From the NCBI GenBank assembly GCA_964059195.1, contig CAXKWD010000003.1, forward strand, positions 200,532,174 through 200,596,173: a DNA stretch of 64,000 nt. The letters are read 5' to 3'. Numbering within the stretch: position 1 is the first letter of the stretch; each line of letters opens with the position of its first letter. Source of the DNA: Ectobius pallidus. Taxonomy: Eukaryota; Arthropoda; Insecta; Blattodea; Ectobiidae. Position numbers and translations under genes: made by a program. Positions 33,236-43,320 of the stretch are shown here, piece by piece. Under the pieces are notes generated by a model. The model was not told the origin of the DNA and ran no database searches. It worked only from the letters and a program-made list of their open reading frames with translations.

Positions 33236-33323
33236 CTCCAAGGAGTCCACTAAGGAGTCCTCCACTTGCGACTGCAATGAAAAATGCAATCAAGAGGAGA
33301 CAAGCGAAACTTATGAAGTGCAT
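33236..33323 (-). CDS. Secreted peptide gene, exon 1 (signal peptide)
   Basis: On the minus strand ATG at 33323-33321 directly follows a good acceptor (ttgtgttttcag), which implies a non-coding upstream exon. The 29 codons read MHFISFACLLLIAFFIAVAS, then GGLLSGLLG. This is a textbook signal peptide: short n-region, hydrophobic core of about 13, and small residues (A-V-A-S) before the likely cleavage point. The exon ends one base into a codon at a consensus donor, GTAAGT (33235-33230). The only downstream partner I found with a matching phase and acceptor is exon 2 at 24777-24892, 8.3 kb away on the same strand. I chose this start because it follows the acceptor at once and no longer frame is open upstream without crossing it. 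The 5' UTR exon and promoter are not identified. No family is recognised. Confidence 0.75.
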
Positions 33324-33415
33324 CTGAAAACACAAACATTATTTTAAAGTTAGTCTGCCACTTTTTTTAAGAGCTCAGAAAATTCTTCTTAAAACCACAA
33401 ACCAATTTGGAAAAT

Positions 33416-34112
33416 CCCTTTAGGCAAGCCTACAGCCTGAGGTAGATTTCAAAGTGCTTTTGGTTTAATTTACTGTCGCTGCGTAGCACTCTTCTTCTTT
33501 AGCCTTGGCATGACAAACCCGCAATAATAATTGCAAAAAAGAGGAAAAAGCACTTTTTCAAACATTCAAATCTCGCCTAAAATGAGAGCTATCGAGAGAC
33601 TAGTTATTGATTTGTAGAGTACTCATCAAGAGCTTGTCAATGATACCCCACAAGACATGGTTTCAAAAATTTCTAATTTCCATTCCCCACCCCCACTCGT
33701 ACCCCCAAAACCCCCGAATCGTTGGTGTCACTGTGAACTCCATAGGGAGTACTCTAATTTATTCAAACAAAGTTTCCCTCTATGCTTCATAGGGGCCGAG
33801 ATAAAAATGTTTTAAAATTTTAACCCCCTCCCCCGACCACCCCCTTGGGTCAATTTTGCTCATTAACGAACTTGTCCGAACTATTGGGCCTAGAAATAAC
33901 ATATTATATTTTGGTTCAAATATCTTCAAATTTACGGCCACTAGCGTGTAAAGATATATATATATATCACAATTTTTTTTTTTTTTGAACTGGCTGTGGT
34001 TTCGTACTTAGGGGAGCATGAAACGTAAAGATATGAAAGAATTTTTCGAAAATCATGACATGGTATCCATTACAATAGGTAGATTTTTCTTCGAAATCTA
34101 CCTAAAAATATA
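33416..34112 (+). repeat. Dispersed repeat family R1, copy 2
   Basis: It runs from tccctttaggcaagcctaca to a terminal hairpin, aggtagatttttcttcgaaa then tctacct, at 34077-34103. It matches 49558-50284 closely, including the aagtgcttttggtttaattt section missing from copy 1. All copies contain ggaggcatgaaacgtaaaga or a close variant near the right end. The terminal hairpin could suggest a Helitron-like or fold-back end, but no other Helitron hallmarks are seen. Confidence 0.85.
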
Positions 34113-34496
34113 TCATCTTGGCTCAGGAAAGCTCAATGAAAAAAATGAAACAAAAAAAAAAAACAAAAAAGCAAATACTGTGTTTGCAACTTACCTTAAT
34201 GTGAGCCTTATACTGTTATTTATTTTGCAATAATGTACAATTATATCATAGCCTACATGCAGGCCTATAGAGGCCATATCAGAAGTCATGTTCCAAATGC
34301 TCATAACCAGGGCCCAGATTCTAATGACATGTCATCTTTTTATTGATGCTGCATAGACATTGCCAACTTGTGGATATATCCTAATCATGGCCTCTAGATT
34401 ATAGAAATACATTTTTATTATGTCATTTTTTGTCATTTTGTGCAATTTTATATTTTTAGGGCATTTATTTCAATTTTATGTCATTTGCTTCCTTAA
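34113..34496. other. No recognised feature
   Basis: AT-rich, with poly-A stretches. No supported structure. Confidence 0.35.
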
Positions 34497-34760
34497 GCTA
34501 TGGTTTGTCTACAGCGTTCATCGCCGGCGATCACCGCCGGGGTCAGCGATCATCGTCGTAGGGGTGGTTTCTTTTACGGGCGATCATCGTCCATGATTAC
34601 TGTTGCTATCCACAGTAAAGCTATGGTTTGTCTATGGCGTTCATCGCCGGCGGTCATCGCTGCCTATTGCTCTCCATGTAAATCAATGTACCCGGTTTGT
34701 CTACGATGATGAACGCCGGCGATGACCACCGGGGACGGTGGTGATCGCCGGCAGTTGCTT
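34497..34760. repeat. GC-rich direct and inverted repeats, possible Harbinger-type end
   Basis: The motif gctatggtttgtctaNNgcg then ttcatcgccggcg occurs at 34497 and again at 34619. A related ggtttgtctacgatgatgaa then cgccggcgatgaccacc lies at 34694, with inverted versions of the atcgccgg/ccggcgat core. Base composition differs sharply from the surroundings. Subterminal repeats of a DNA transposon are a reasonable guess. Confidence 0.5.
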
Positions 34761-34880
34761 CTGAGGCAAATTCAGGGCGATGAACACCGCAGATTATCGT
34801 GCATATAGTAGGTCAAGAAAAGCAGAAGACAGCCATTTTGCACAAAGTACTGTCATTGGTTGCAGATGAAATGTTATAGA

Positions 34881-35032
34881 TTTCGTGTCTAAACACATTG
34901 CCCTGTATGACATGAGTTTAAATGACCATAAAGATAGCTACACAAAAGAAAATGTGTTGCAAATGGTAGATAAATTGTTAGAAAACACTATTATCTGTAA
35001 TTACAATTTATGTAACGTACTGGGGGACATGT
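34881..35032 (+). pseudogene. MADF-domain-like fragment
   Basis: The plus strand encodes DFVSKHIALYDMSLNDHKDS, then YTKENVLQMVDKLL, before a stop. The pattern hydrophobic-x(3)-H-x-x-LYD-S-x-x-D-K-x(4)-E is that of MADF (Myb/SANT-like) DNA-binding domains. These often accompany PIF/Harbinger transposons, which would fit the repeat block just upstream. It is short and uncertain. Confidence 0.4.
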
Positions 35033-36105
35033 AATTTGGAAATTTGTTAGCTTTCATAACCTCAACTTAGCCTATAATATTATACTCAGGAGAAAACGCT
35101 GACAGGAACAAAGGGAAGTCACTTTTGATGAACTAAATGTTAAATGGTTCAATGAGTAATAAAATAATAAAACCGGTAATAATATATCGAAAATACTTTT
35201 ACTAATAAATAAACTGGTAATTTTACTGTATGTTTAACAATAAGCCTCCATGCTTCAATAGTTCTGCATTTATATTATAGGGACCGGGAGCTTTTCTAGA
35301 CTTCAGTTTTCTTATTGATGTTTTAATTCATCCATTGTGATTAGATCAAATCCTTCAAATGCTTTGTTTGTTGGGGTAAGAACCTGTTCATTCTCATCAA
35401 ACCATAGCTGTGTATAATGTTTCCTCCATACTTCTGGTTCAATAACATTTATATTGGCAGTATCTTTCTCTGTCTTATTTAAATACCTTAATGTCTTAAA
35501 TGCAAACTCCTGCCTTCCATATACTTCATATTCAACATCCCCTATAAATTTATCCCAGCTCTCTCGATGTGCTCTCTGAACCATCGATTTTGCATAATTC
35601 CTGGCCTGTATGTAGTTTTCCTTTGATTCTTCATAGTTTTTTGTAGGTATATTCTGTATGTTTTTTGCTTTTCTCGGATTGCATTTTCTATATCTGAGTT
35701 CCAAATTTTTAACCCTCCTTTTCTTTTCCACTTCTTTTGTTTTCCAATCGCTTCTTGTGCCGCTTTAGTAATGCAATTTTTTATGTTTTCCCATTCTGTA
35801 TTTATTTCAGTTACAGTCTCAGTTCTTATTAAGTACTGATTAAGTCTTTGCTGGTACAAATCTCTAATAGATTGATTTCTTAACAATCCTATTTTAAATC
35901 TTGTATTATCCACTTTACTTGATTGATTAATTTTATTTGTAACATTTTTCCATCTTGCAATCAAGCCTACTTTTGCCATGACTAAATAGTGGTCACTGTT
36001 TATGTCACTTCTTCTATAAACCCGTATATCCTGAGTAAATTTAGCTGCCTTTACATTGCCGTTATATAATCTATAATTGAACGATGGCCTCTATTACTCC
36101 ATGTA

Positions 36106-36853
36106 CGAGGGCTGGTCAATAAGTAAGGTCTCCAACACTCTAGCCCAAGCTCACAACGTAGGACGAGAGATTTGGTGCTCCTGCCTTGTCCCGCTATCTC
36201 CCTCTTTCAAACGAGCCATTGCTGCAGCCGCTGAACCTTTTAGTGTCCTAGATAGAGCTGTTTGAAATGGATCTCTCGATTTCCGCCCCCGCCAAGTGCG
36301 CCTACGCGAAGTCATACCGTTTCTTACAGCAAAAAAAGTTCCGCCGATTGAAATTCACAGACAGCTTTGCAAAGTTTATGGAGAGGGTTGTATGGACATA
36401 AAAAATGTGCGTAAATGTGTTCGTGAGTTTAAACAGGGCCGTACAAATATTCATGATGAAGAACGAAGTGGGAGACCAACATCAGCCGTCACAAATGAGA
36501 TGGTGGCAAAAGTCGATGAATTGGTGCGACAAGATCGACGCATCACTACTCGTGAACTTTGTTTATTGCTTCCTGACATTTCTATAGGTTCCATACAGAC
36601 AATTTTGAGTGACAAATTGATGTTCCATAAGGATTGTGCGAGGTGGGTTCGCGGAGGCCGCACTTTGCGGGGACGGAAATCGGGAGATCCATTTCAAACA
36701 GCTCTATCTCGGACACTAAAAAAATCAGCGGCTGCAGCAATGGCTCGTTTGAAAGAGGGAGATAGCGGGACAAGGACGGAGCACCAAATTTCTCGTCCTA
36801 CGTTGTGAGCTTGGGCTAGAGTGTTGGAGACCTTACTTATTGACCAGCCCTCG
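36106..36853 (+). mobile_element. mariner derivative with ~200-bp inverted arms, TA footprint
   Basis: The ends cgagggctggtcaataagta (36106) and the complement to 36853 are flanked by TA (36104-36105, 36854-36855). The arms extend about 200 bp (36106-36305 and 36655-36853), far longer than the usual 30-bp mariner TIR. Removing the insert and one TA restores the LINE reading frame. It carries one partial transposase gene (separate entry). Confidence 0.9.
36296..36660 (+). pseudogene. mariner transposase N-terminal paired HTH, truncated
   Basis: The sequence VIPFLTAKKVPPIEIHRQLC, GEGCMDIKNVRKCVREFKQG, EERSGRPTSAVTNEMV, RRITTRELCLLLPDISIGSI and CARWV is the complete bipartite helix-turn-helix of a mariner transposase (Mos1-type HTH, RSGRP hinge, second HTH). 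The frame stays open to 36808, but everything after CARWV is just a reading of the inverted arm. The DDE catalytic domain is absent. The intact HTH might still bind TIRs if expressed, which is inference. Confidence 0.85.
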
Positions 36854-37502
36854 TATATTTATGTATTTCTTTCTTCCGAAATAAGGTGTTCATTACTTTT
36901 AACTTATATGTACAGTATTGCATTAACAGAGTACTATTACTATTGAGGGTTTCCACATGTACCAATTACATCTTTTATGGGCAATTTGCCTACTCTTGCA
37001 TTTAAATCTCCTGCTGTATATATCATATCCGTTTTGTTGATTTGGTTATAGGTTTCTTGTAGCTTTTCACAAAATTCTTCAGTCTCTTTTGTCCTTCCGT
37101 CTTCAGGGCTATAGACTCTTATAACTCTGAGCTGCCCTCTTGGTATTTTAAATCTTGTTACCATTATTCTTTCATTTATGTGTCGGTATGACATTTTCTT
37201 TCTCCATTTCTGATCAACCATTATAGCTACCCTGGCTTGCCCATGTACATGTTGCTCTACCGCTCTATAAAGAATTATGTATTGTTCTAGATCTTTAGTT
37301 CCTCGCAACTTTTTTTTGTTTCTGTTAAAACTGCTATGTTAATTCTTTTATGTTTTAGTTCTGACTGTATTTCCTGTTCTTTAGTATGAAGCCCTCTTAC
37401 ATTCCAAGTTGCAATATTAACCATATCCGTTAATCCAAATCGCTTAGCCTTTTCATTGCTTAGGTCGTATCCATTAAATCTGTCCGGGTTACGCATTTTC
37501 AC

Positions 37503-37960
37503 TTGAGACTTCTGAGTAATTTATTTTTACTTGGGTGGGTTACCAGCCCAACCGCACAACCCCCAACCTGCCCTCTATTTTGGAGTCACCTTCTTCTAGA
37601 CAGACCTCTTTACAAGGCTACGGAGTTCTGTCTACCCCTGTTTCTTTGGTTGAAGCCGCCCAATCTGGGTCAGACGCTTCAGGATTTTCTGTCAGGGTTT
37701 TCTTCCCTTAGATGGTTGCCTTCGCCACGGATAACGAGAGTCCTCTTCCTGGTTTTATTTTGGAGTTTTCTCTCCTAGATGAGTTGTCTTCCCGACTACC
37801 GAACCCATTGACCTCCATTGTTCTTCGCTTCCCCTCTCCTCTTGCATGTCAGCAGCTATGCTCCCTGAACCTGCCGTCTGGATCATTGGGTACTGAGCCC
37901 CTCCGCCACGACAAGGTGACAATCCCCGGGGGGAGTTCACGAATAAAATCCCCCCTCAAC
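37503..37960 (-). mobile_element. 5' leader of the LINE
   Basis: Immediately upstream of the LINE ORF on its strand. It contains ccccggggattgtcaccttg then tcgtggcggaggggctcagt, a leader sequence I recognise as common in front of insect RTE-like LINEs. GC-richer than the flanks. The plus-strand ORFs here are shadows. Confidence 0.6.
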
Positions 37961-38199
37961 AAAAGTAGAGCTGGTAGAGAAAAACTGTTTACATATTTGG
38001 AATAAGCACAATAAGTATAGTAAAACAAATGAGACACCAAACAAAAAGTTATTTTTTTTTGGGCTGTGTTATTATTATTATAGGATGTCTACAAGTTCTG
38101 AGATTCCAAATTTCTTGACCTATTCTTCACTTTTCTTGACTATTTTAGAAATTTTCTTGACCAAAGTGCTACAGCATTTTAGGATAAAAAACTGAAACT

Positions 38200-38640
38200 C
38201 TTGTACCTTTTCAAAGTTCTTAGTTTGAAGAGGCTTTTTCTGGACACCACTCACATACTTCCTAAGAGGAGTGACTATTTCTAAAGCTGTCTTAATGACT
38301 TTTGAGTTTTCCAGCCACCTGGTTGCACAAAACTTTAAAGGGAATATTAAAGAACCAGAAAAGTGTTTGTAATCTGCTCGTCTGGAAGGATAACCATTGA
38401 ACAGTTAAAAAAGAGAATGAAGAAACTCATGAACTGACCACCCAATCTTGTTATGAGCAGTTTTGTAGGCTCCATGTACAATATGCAGAGAACATGTTCC
38501 CACGTCAAAAGTTTCTGGCTGGTCTGGATCATGTGATTCAATTCTGAGGAAATTCTGACGTCAAGTATCTAGTTGACACTATGTTTGATTGTTCATTCCA
38601 AAATCTAATTACAAAATCCATCTGACATCTTTGAGCTACT
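38200..38640 (-). pseudogene. hAT transposase internal fragment
   Basis: The minus strand reads QRCQMDFVIRFWNEQSNIV, STRYLTSEF, then in a shifted frame GTCSLHIVHGAYKTAHNKIG, EFLHSLFKLFNGYPSRRADY and FPLKFCATRW. This is the catalytic-region pattern of a widespread hAT transposase type (HxxHGAFK ... P-R-E-DY ... FCxTRW). It is cut at 38640 by the LINE. Confidence 0.75.
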
Positions 38641-38848
38641 TTATTTAAGCTCTCATCAATTAAAAGAAACTAATAATAAATTGGAAAAACAGATCAACGA
38701 ATTAAGAGCAGCAGACGAAGGTTATCTGCCAGGGAAGGACAGCTAAGAAACGGCATCGAAACAAGTAATAGATTCCCTTGTCTCAGCCCACAGGATGAAA
38801 CAGAAGACGTGGAGACCCGACTTCCGATAAGACCAAAGCAAGAAGAAA

Positions 38849-39427
38849 GTGAGAAAGATAAGGTTATTTGCGGACAGTCATGGCAAAGGACTTAGTGCGT
38901 TGCTAGCGGAAATTGAACAGGACTCTCAAGTTGATGGATTTGTAAAATCAAGTGCGCCTATGGTGGAAGTAGTTAGGGAAATTGAGAGTGCAAGTGATAA
39001 TTTCACCATAAATGATCATATAATAATAATGGGGGGGGGGACAAATTACATATCTAACGGAAATAGTGCTAGTATCACAAAAAACCTAAGAAGAATCTTG
39101 GCTAAATTAAATCATACTAATGTGATAGTAGTAAATATACCAAATAGGTTTGATTTGAATAGACACTCTCCTATACACAAAGAAGTTTTTCAATGTAATA
39201 CTGCCATCAAGAAAACATGTAACATGTTTAGAAATGTTAGGTTAGTAGATTTGAGTGCCTTAAGTAAGAACTTTCATACCCAGCATGGACTACACCTCAA
39301 CTGGTCGGGCAAAGACTGGGTAGCAAACAAAAGAGCGGAAGCAGTCACAGAAAGACAAAATAGCAGAAGTAATGCTATTCCCATGCACTATAATGAAAAT
39401 ACCAATCAGACTGAGACGGTAAACTAA
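38849..39427 (+). pseudogene. LINE ORF1 with SGNH-esterase domain
   Basis: The open frame starts in KIRLFADSHGKGL, where DSH is the nucleophile block of SGNH/GDSL esterases. It continues with HIIIMGGGTNYI (the G/N block) and ends with HTQHGLHLNWSGKDWVA, which holds the catalytic His. Upstream, in another frame, NKLEKQINELRAADEG is coiled-coil-like. In CR1-type LINEs this protein binds element RNA or membranes; the exact role of the esterase is not settled. An upstream frameshift and missing 5' end make this copy partial. Confidence 0.8.
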
Positions 39428-39479
39428 CCTGCCGCACTGCTAGTAGTAACAAAACGCAGTGCGATATAAACAGAAACCT

Positions 39480-42400
39480 AACCTCAAGCTTAAGTATACT
39501 CCATCTTAATGTCCAATATATAACAAATAAAGTAGATGCATTGGATACCTGGCTGAATGAGATTCAACCAGATATCATAATCATCACGGAGCATGGGGTG
39601 AGCGACAATGATATTCGATATATTAAACTATCCAACTATTCTCTCAAGGTAAGTTACTGTAGAAAAGATTTCAAGGGAGGTGGAGTAGCTATCTTTGTTA
39701 GCTTTAAAGTTAAAGATAATCAAACTAGTGAAATATGTGTAAAGTCTATTGACAAGATTTTTGAAGTAGTAGGTATTAAGATAATAACTGTGAATAAAGT
39801 TTTTAAATTATTTCGAATATACCGCTCACCTAGTGCCCCTATCACTGACTTTCTTTTATATTTAGAAACCCTAATTGGGATACAAAATGGTAATAATGTA
39901 AACTTAGTTTTTGCTGGTGATTTTAATATTAATCTTGATACTACTAATAGTGATTACATAAAAATGTTGGACATACTCAATGCCAATAATCTTAGAGATA
40001 TTATTAAACAGTACACAAGGGTCACCGCTACCTCTTCAACTACTATTGACCATATCGTAACAAATATACTGGAATGCGATATTACCTATGAAGTCATTAA
40101 TAGTTATTTGTCAGATCATTTTGCACAAATATTACATATTAAAATAGATTCTAAGAATGAAGCTAGTAACACAATACAGGAATTTAGACACATCGCTAAA
40201 CATAATATAGATAAACTAATTTTATACCTAAATAATGAAACATGGGATCACGTCTTCCAAGCGACATCCATTGAGGATAAATGGAATAGATTTTACAATA
40301 TTTTTTAAAATTATTTTGATAAAAGTTGCCCACTAGTTAAGAAAAAGCAAAAGACTATGAGGAAAAAACCCCTAACCCTAGATTTCGAAACTACTCTATT
40401 GCGTAACAAAGTTAAAGATTTCTATCTTTTGTACAAGTCTCTCGGCTCAATATATTACCAAAATAAGTATAAAAATGCTATTAAAGAATATCAATGCGCA
40501 TTATCAAATCTATGATCCTTACAATTTGCTAATAAATTTCAAAGTTCTTCTAATAAATCTAAAACTGCATGGTGTCTAATAAATACCTATAGAAATGAGC
40601 ATAAACACATAGAAAATTTAGGTCTTGACTTAGAAAACTGTACTGTGAATGACCCCTCAGTTATTTGTAAAGAGCTCAATAGTTTTTTCTTAAATGTCTC
40701 CTTAAATCATTCTAAACCAACGAATAAAGGCCCTCTGAATGATATTAATTTTAATAACCACACATTATTCTTAACACCTACCACTGAATCTGAATTAATA
40801 GACATAGTAAAAAAATTTACCAATAAATACAGTAGTGGATGGGATGAAATTAGTCCGAGATTGATAAAAGCATGCATACATGTCATTTCTCACCCATTGA
40901 CATACCTAATCAATACCTCCATTAAAGAAGGCATTTTTCCTGTTTGTTTAAAAATAAGCATAGTACGTCCCATTTACAAGAAAGGAGATAAACGCCAAAT
41001 GAATAATTATAGGCCAATAACATTGACATCAGCAATTTCCGAACTGTTTGAGAAAGTAATTTTAAAGAGATTAGAAAATTTCCTAAGTATATACGACATC
41101 CTAACTAACACTCAGCACGGATTTAGAAAGGGATTTTCTACAATCTCTGCGGTTACGTCTTTGATACACGAGGTTATGGGAAAACTAAATGATAACCTAA
41201 AAATCGCATCTCTATCACTAGATTTAAGTAAGGCTTTTGATTGCGTAAATCACCAAATACTTCTAAATAAAATAGAAAGTTATGGCATTAGAGGTGCCTC
41301 ATACAGACTTATCTCATCTTTTCTAAAAGGAAGAATCCAATGTACAGAGATAGCTCATAAAACAGGTAGTAGTACAAAAAAGTATAGGTCGGATTTTCAG
41401 GAGGTAACAAGCGGAGTACCTCAGGGATCTGTCTTAGGACCTGTCTTATTTATATTGTACTAGCATGTGCCCGCGGCTTCGCCCGCGATAATTATTTCAA
41501 AAATTAAAAATTAAGAGCATAATAGTTAAATCATCATATTTATTAACACCTAAATCACGTGGACTACATACCACGATTAGATAGCATCGTCTGGTAAAAG
41601 CGACCTCAGATTCGAGTTCCTTGGTCCAGAAAACCCCTGTATAGTGAGTTTCATCCAAATAAAACAATGTTTGACTATATTAGGGCTTACAATATTCAAG
41701 CGATCGCGAAAGTTTAATTTCCAAGGTATGACAAAAATAGACAAAGCCAACTGTAATTGTCAAACTTCCATTTAATTTAATTCCAAATCCATCTGAAACC
41801 CACTGGCAACAATATGTTTTAATGTCAAATGTGATTCGGATTCGATAATTCTGTGTAAGAAGGGATTAAGTATTCTCAAAAACATTTGATTTTTGGCATT
41901 TAAAATCAGAATTTTTCAAAATCCTTTCTTAGTGAGCACCTACATTATGAAACGAAGGTACTGTCAAAATTCCAAGACTCTACCTGTTATAGTTTAGGCT
42001 CTATGTTGATTCCTGTCAGTCAGGACAAAGCCTTTTATATATATTTATATTGTATATAAATGACTTGCCTAGGTCAAATTACTTCATAACTAATACATAC
42101 GCGGACGACACCAATATCTTATGTTGGAATAACTTGCTAAGCAACTTACTACAATCTATTTCTATAACAGCTACGTTATTTGAAAAATATTTTGCCTCTA
42201 ATAACCTGTCTATGAATAAAGATAAAACAAAAATCATTATTTTTGACTTGAGTAACAGACTTAAACTGGAGGACTGTAATAATTGGGAACACTTATCAAT
42301 GATCAAAGGGGAACTTTCCTTTCTTGGAGTACAAATTGATAGTAGACTATGCTGGGATAAACATATAAACAATATATGTAACAAAATAAGTAAAGTTACA

Positions 42401-42910
42401 TACTTATTCAAAGTTATTAGACACTATGTTAATGACCAGATAATGGAACTAATGTATTATGGGTTGATTTTCCCACACTTAAACTATGGTATAGAGGTAT
42501 GGGGCTCAGCTGCCAATATACATACAAAAAGAATGTTTCTCCTACAAAAGAAAATTATTAGATTAATGTACAAAATGAAATATACTGACTCATGTAGAAC
42601 AATCTTCCGATCTAAAAGAATATTTACCATCTATTCTCTTTTTGTATATAAAGTTGTTTTACTTGTAGCAGAAAAACCCCAATTCAGGATTAAAAACAGT
42701 GATATTCACATACATTATACCAGAAATAGAAATGACTTCCATATAAAATCGACCAATAAAAACAAAATAGACCATGATCCCTATATTATTGGCTGTATAA
42801 TGTATAATAAACTACCTCCCTCAATCAAAGTATTGACGGGCAACCTTTTTAAGAAAAATCTAAAGGAATTCCTAATCTCAAAGTCATTATACACATTAAA
42901 TGAATTTTAA
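39480..42910 (+). pseudogene. LINE ORF2, endonuclease plus reverse transcriptase, interrupted
   Basis: The endonuclease starts SILHLNVQ near 39495, with IIIITEHG, FAGDFNINLD, STTIDHIVTN and YLSDHFAQ, so all catalytic blocks are present. Stops fall at about 40306 and 40513. The RT continues with SSGWDEISPRLI, VRPIYKKGDKRQMNNYRPI, TQHGFRKGFST, SLDLSKAFDCV and SGVPQGSVLGPVLFILY at 41463. It resumes at 42054 with INDLP, then YADDTNILCW (catalytic YADD) and the C-terminus FPHLNYGIEVWG, ending NEF at 42910. A 582-bp insert at 41460-42041 explains the break: its 13-bp duplication reads through LFILY/YIND. Without that insert and the two stops, the enzyme would be whole. Confidence 0.9.
41460..42041 (+). 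mobile_element. Family G retroposon in the LINE RT, TSD TATTTATATTGTA
   Basis: It begins ctagcatgtgcccgcggctt then cgcccgcgataatt and ends aaagccttttatata. It is flanked by an exact 13-bp duplication TATTTATATTGTA at 41447-41459 and 42042-42054. Relatives are at 17069-18967, 26957-27465 and 55120-55780. TSD length varies (10, 13), which suggests target-primed reverse transcription rather than a cut-and-paste transposase. No ORF. Confidence 0.85.
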
Positions 42911-43145
42911 GAAATTAATATACTAGCCTTCAATAAATTATCTCTTTATTAGTATTATGCTTAACATGACAAAGTGACTATTACTGCTTCTATATGTAAA
43001 TAATGTTTTAAATATATAACTGTAAACTGAGTAAAAGCTGTTAATCAATGTAAGTAGTTTTTACTATGATTTTTATTTTTTTAATAACTTATATATTGTA
43101 CTTGACCATGTCAAATAGCTGTATCAAGCTCCATTGGCAAATAAA

Positions 43146-43169
43146 GATGATGATGATGATGATGATGAT
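43146..43169 (+). repeat. (GAT)n 3' tail of the CR1-like LINE
   Basis: Eight gat/atg units directly after the LINE 3' UTR (ccattggcaaataaagatga), marking its 3' terminus. Confidence 0.85.
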
Positions 43170-43320
43170 CAAAGGAGACTTCAAAAACGTTTCTCTTCTT
43201 TACTTTACTTCTTTACAAATTCTTGACCTACCATGCCATTTCTTGACTTTTCTTGACATTTTTGCCCTAGTGTTCGATTTCTGGACTTTTTCTTGACTTT
43301 CTTGACCTACAGACACCCCG

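Larger units (their letters stand above)
35312..37502 (-). mobile_element. LINE endonuclease region (RTE-like), frameshifted, with mariner insert
   Basis: The minus strand from 37502 encodes an AP-type endonuclease: MVNIATWNVRGL, VLTETKK, a frame slip at the T8/A8 run near 37308-37315, then KGTKDLEQYIILY-type sequence, MVTRFKIPRGQLRVIRVYSP, TAGDLNARVG, and NTLFRKKEIHKYTWSNRGHR and SIIDYI, where the frame reads across the site of the 36106-36853 insert. DINSDHYLVMAKV at about 36000 supplies the final SDH motif. A linker region follows to 35312 (AQEAIGK, IWRKHYTQLW-type). The RT domain that should come next is absent, so the copy is 3' truncated or interrupted. It probably belongs to the same group as the RT ORF at 57703-59262. 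Confidence 0.85.
38641..43170 (+). mobile_element. CR1-like LINE, 5' truncated, two ORFs, split by a retroposon
   Basis: Plus-strand element with an ORF1 coiled-coil and SGNH esterase region, an ORF2 endonuclease-RT, and a 3' tail ending in (GAT)n at 43146-43169. ORF1 with an esterase domain plus a short-repeat tail is characteristic of CR1-clade elements. It inserted into a hAT on the opposite strand. It is defective: ORF1 is frameshifted near 38740, ORF2 has stops at about 40306 and 40513, and a 582-bp family-G retroposon interrupts the RT. Confidence 0.85.
38093..43320 (-). mobile_element. hAT-like element interrupted by a LINE
   Basis: The left end ggatgtctacaagttctgag (38093) and right end ending cttgacctacagacacccc / g near 43320 are imperfect inverted repeats. 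Both ends are rich in ttcttgact/ttcttgacc subterminal repeats. A transposase fragment on the minus strand (38200-38640) is typical of hAT. The flanks (tattatta and tattactt) agree at 6 of 8 positions. The LINE at 38641-43170 sits inside. Confidence 0.6.

Noticed and set aside
36660..36808. Extension of the mariner HTH protein to 170 codons
   Set aside because: After CARWV the frame only reads the inverted arm of the element, so it is not transposase sequence.
37503..38040. Plus-strand ORFs of 91 and 97 codons
   Set aside because: They lie in the GC-rich leader of a minus-strand LINE and have no protein features.
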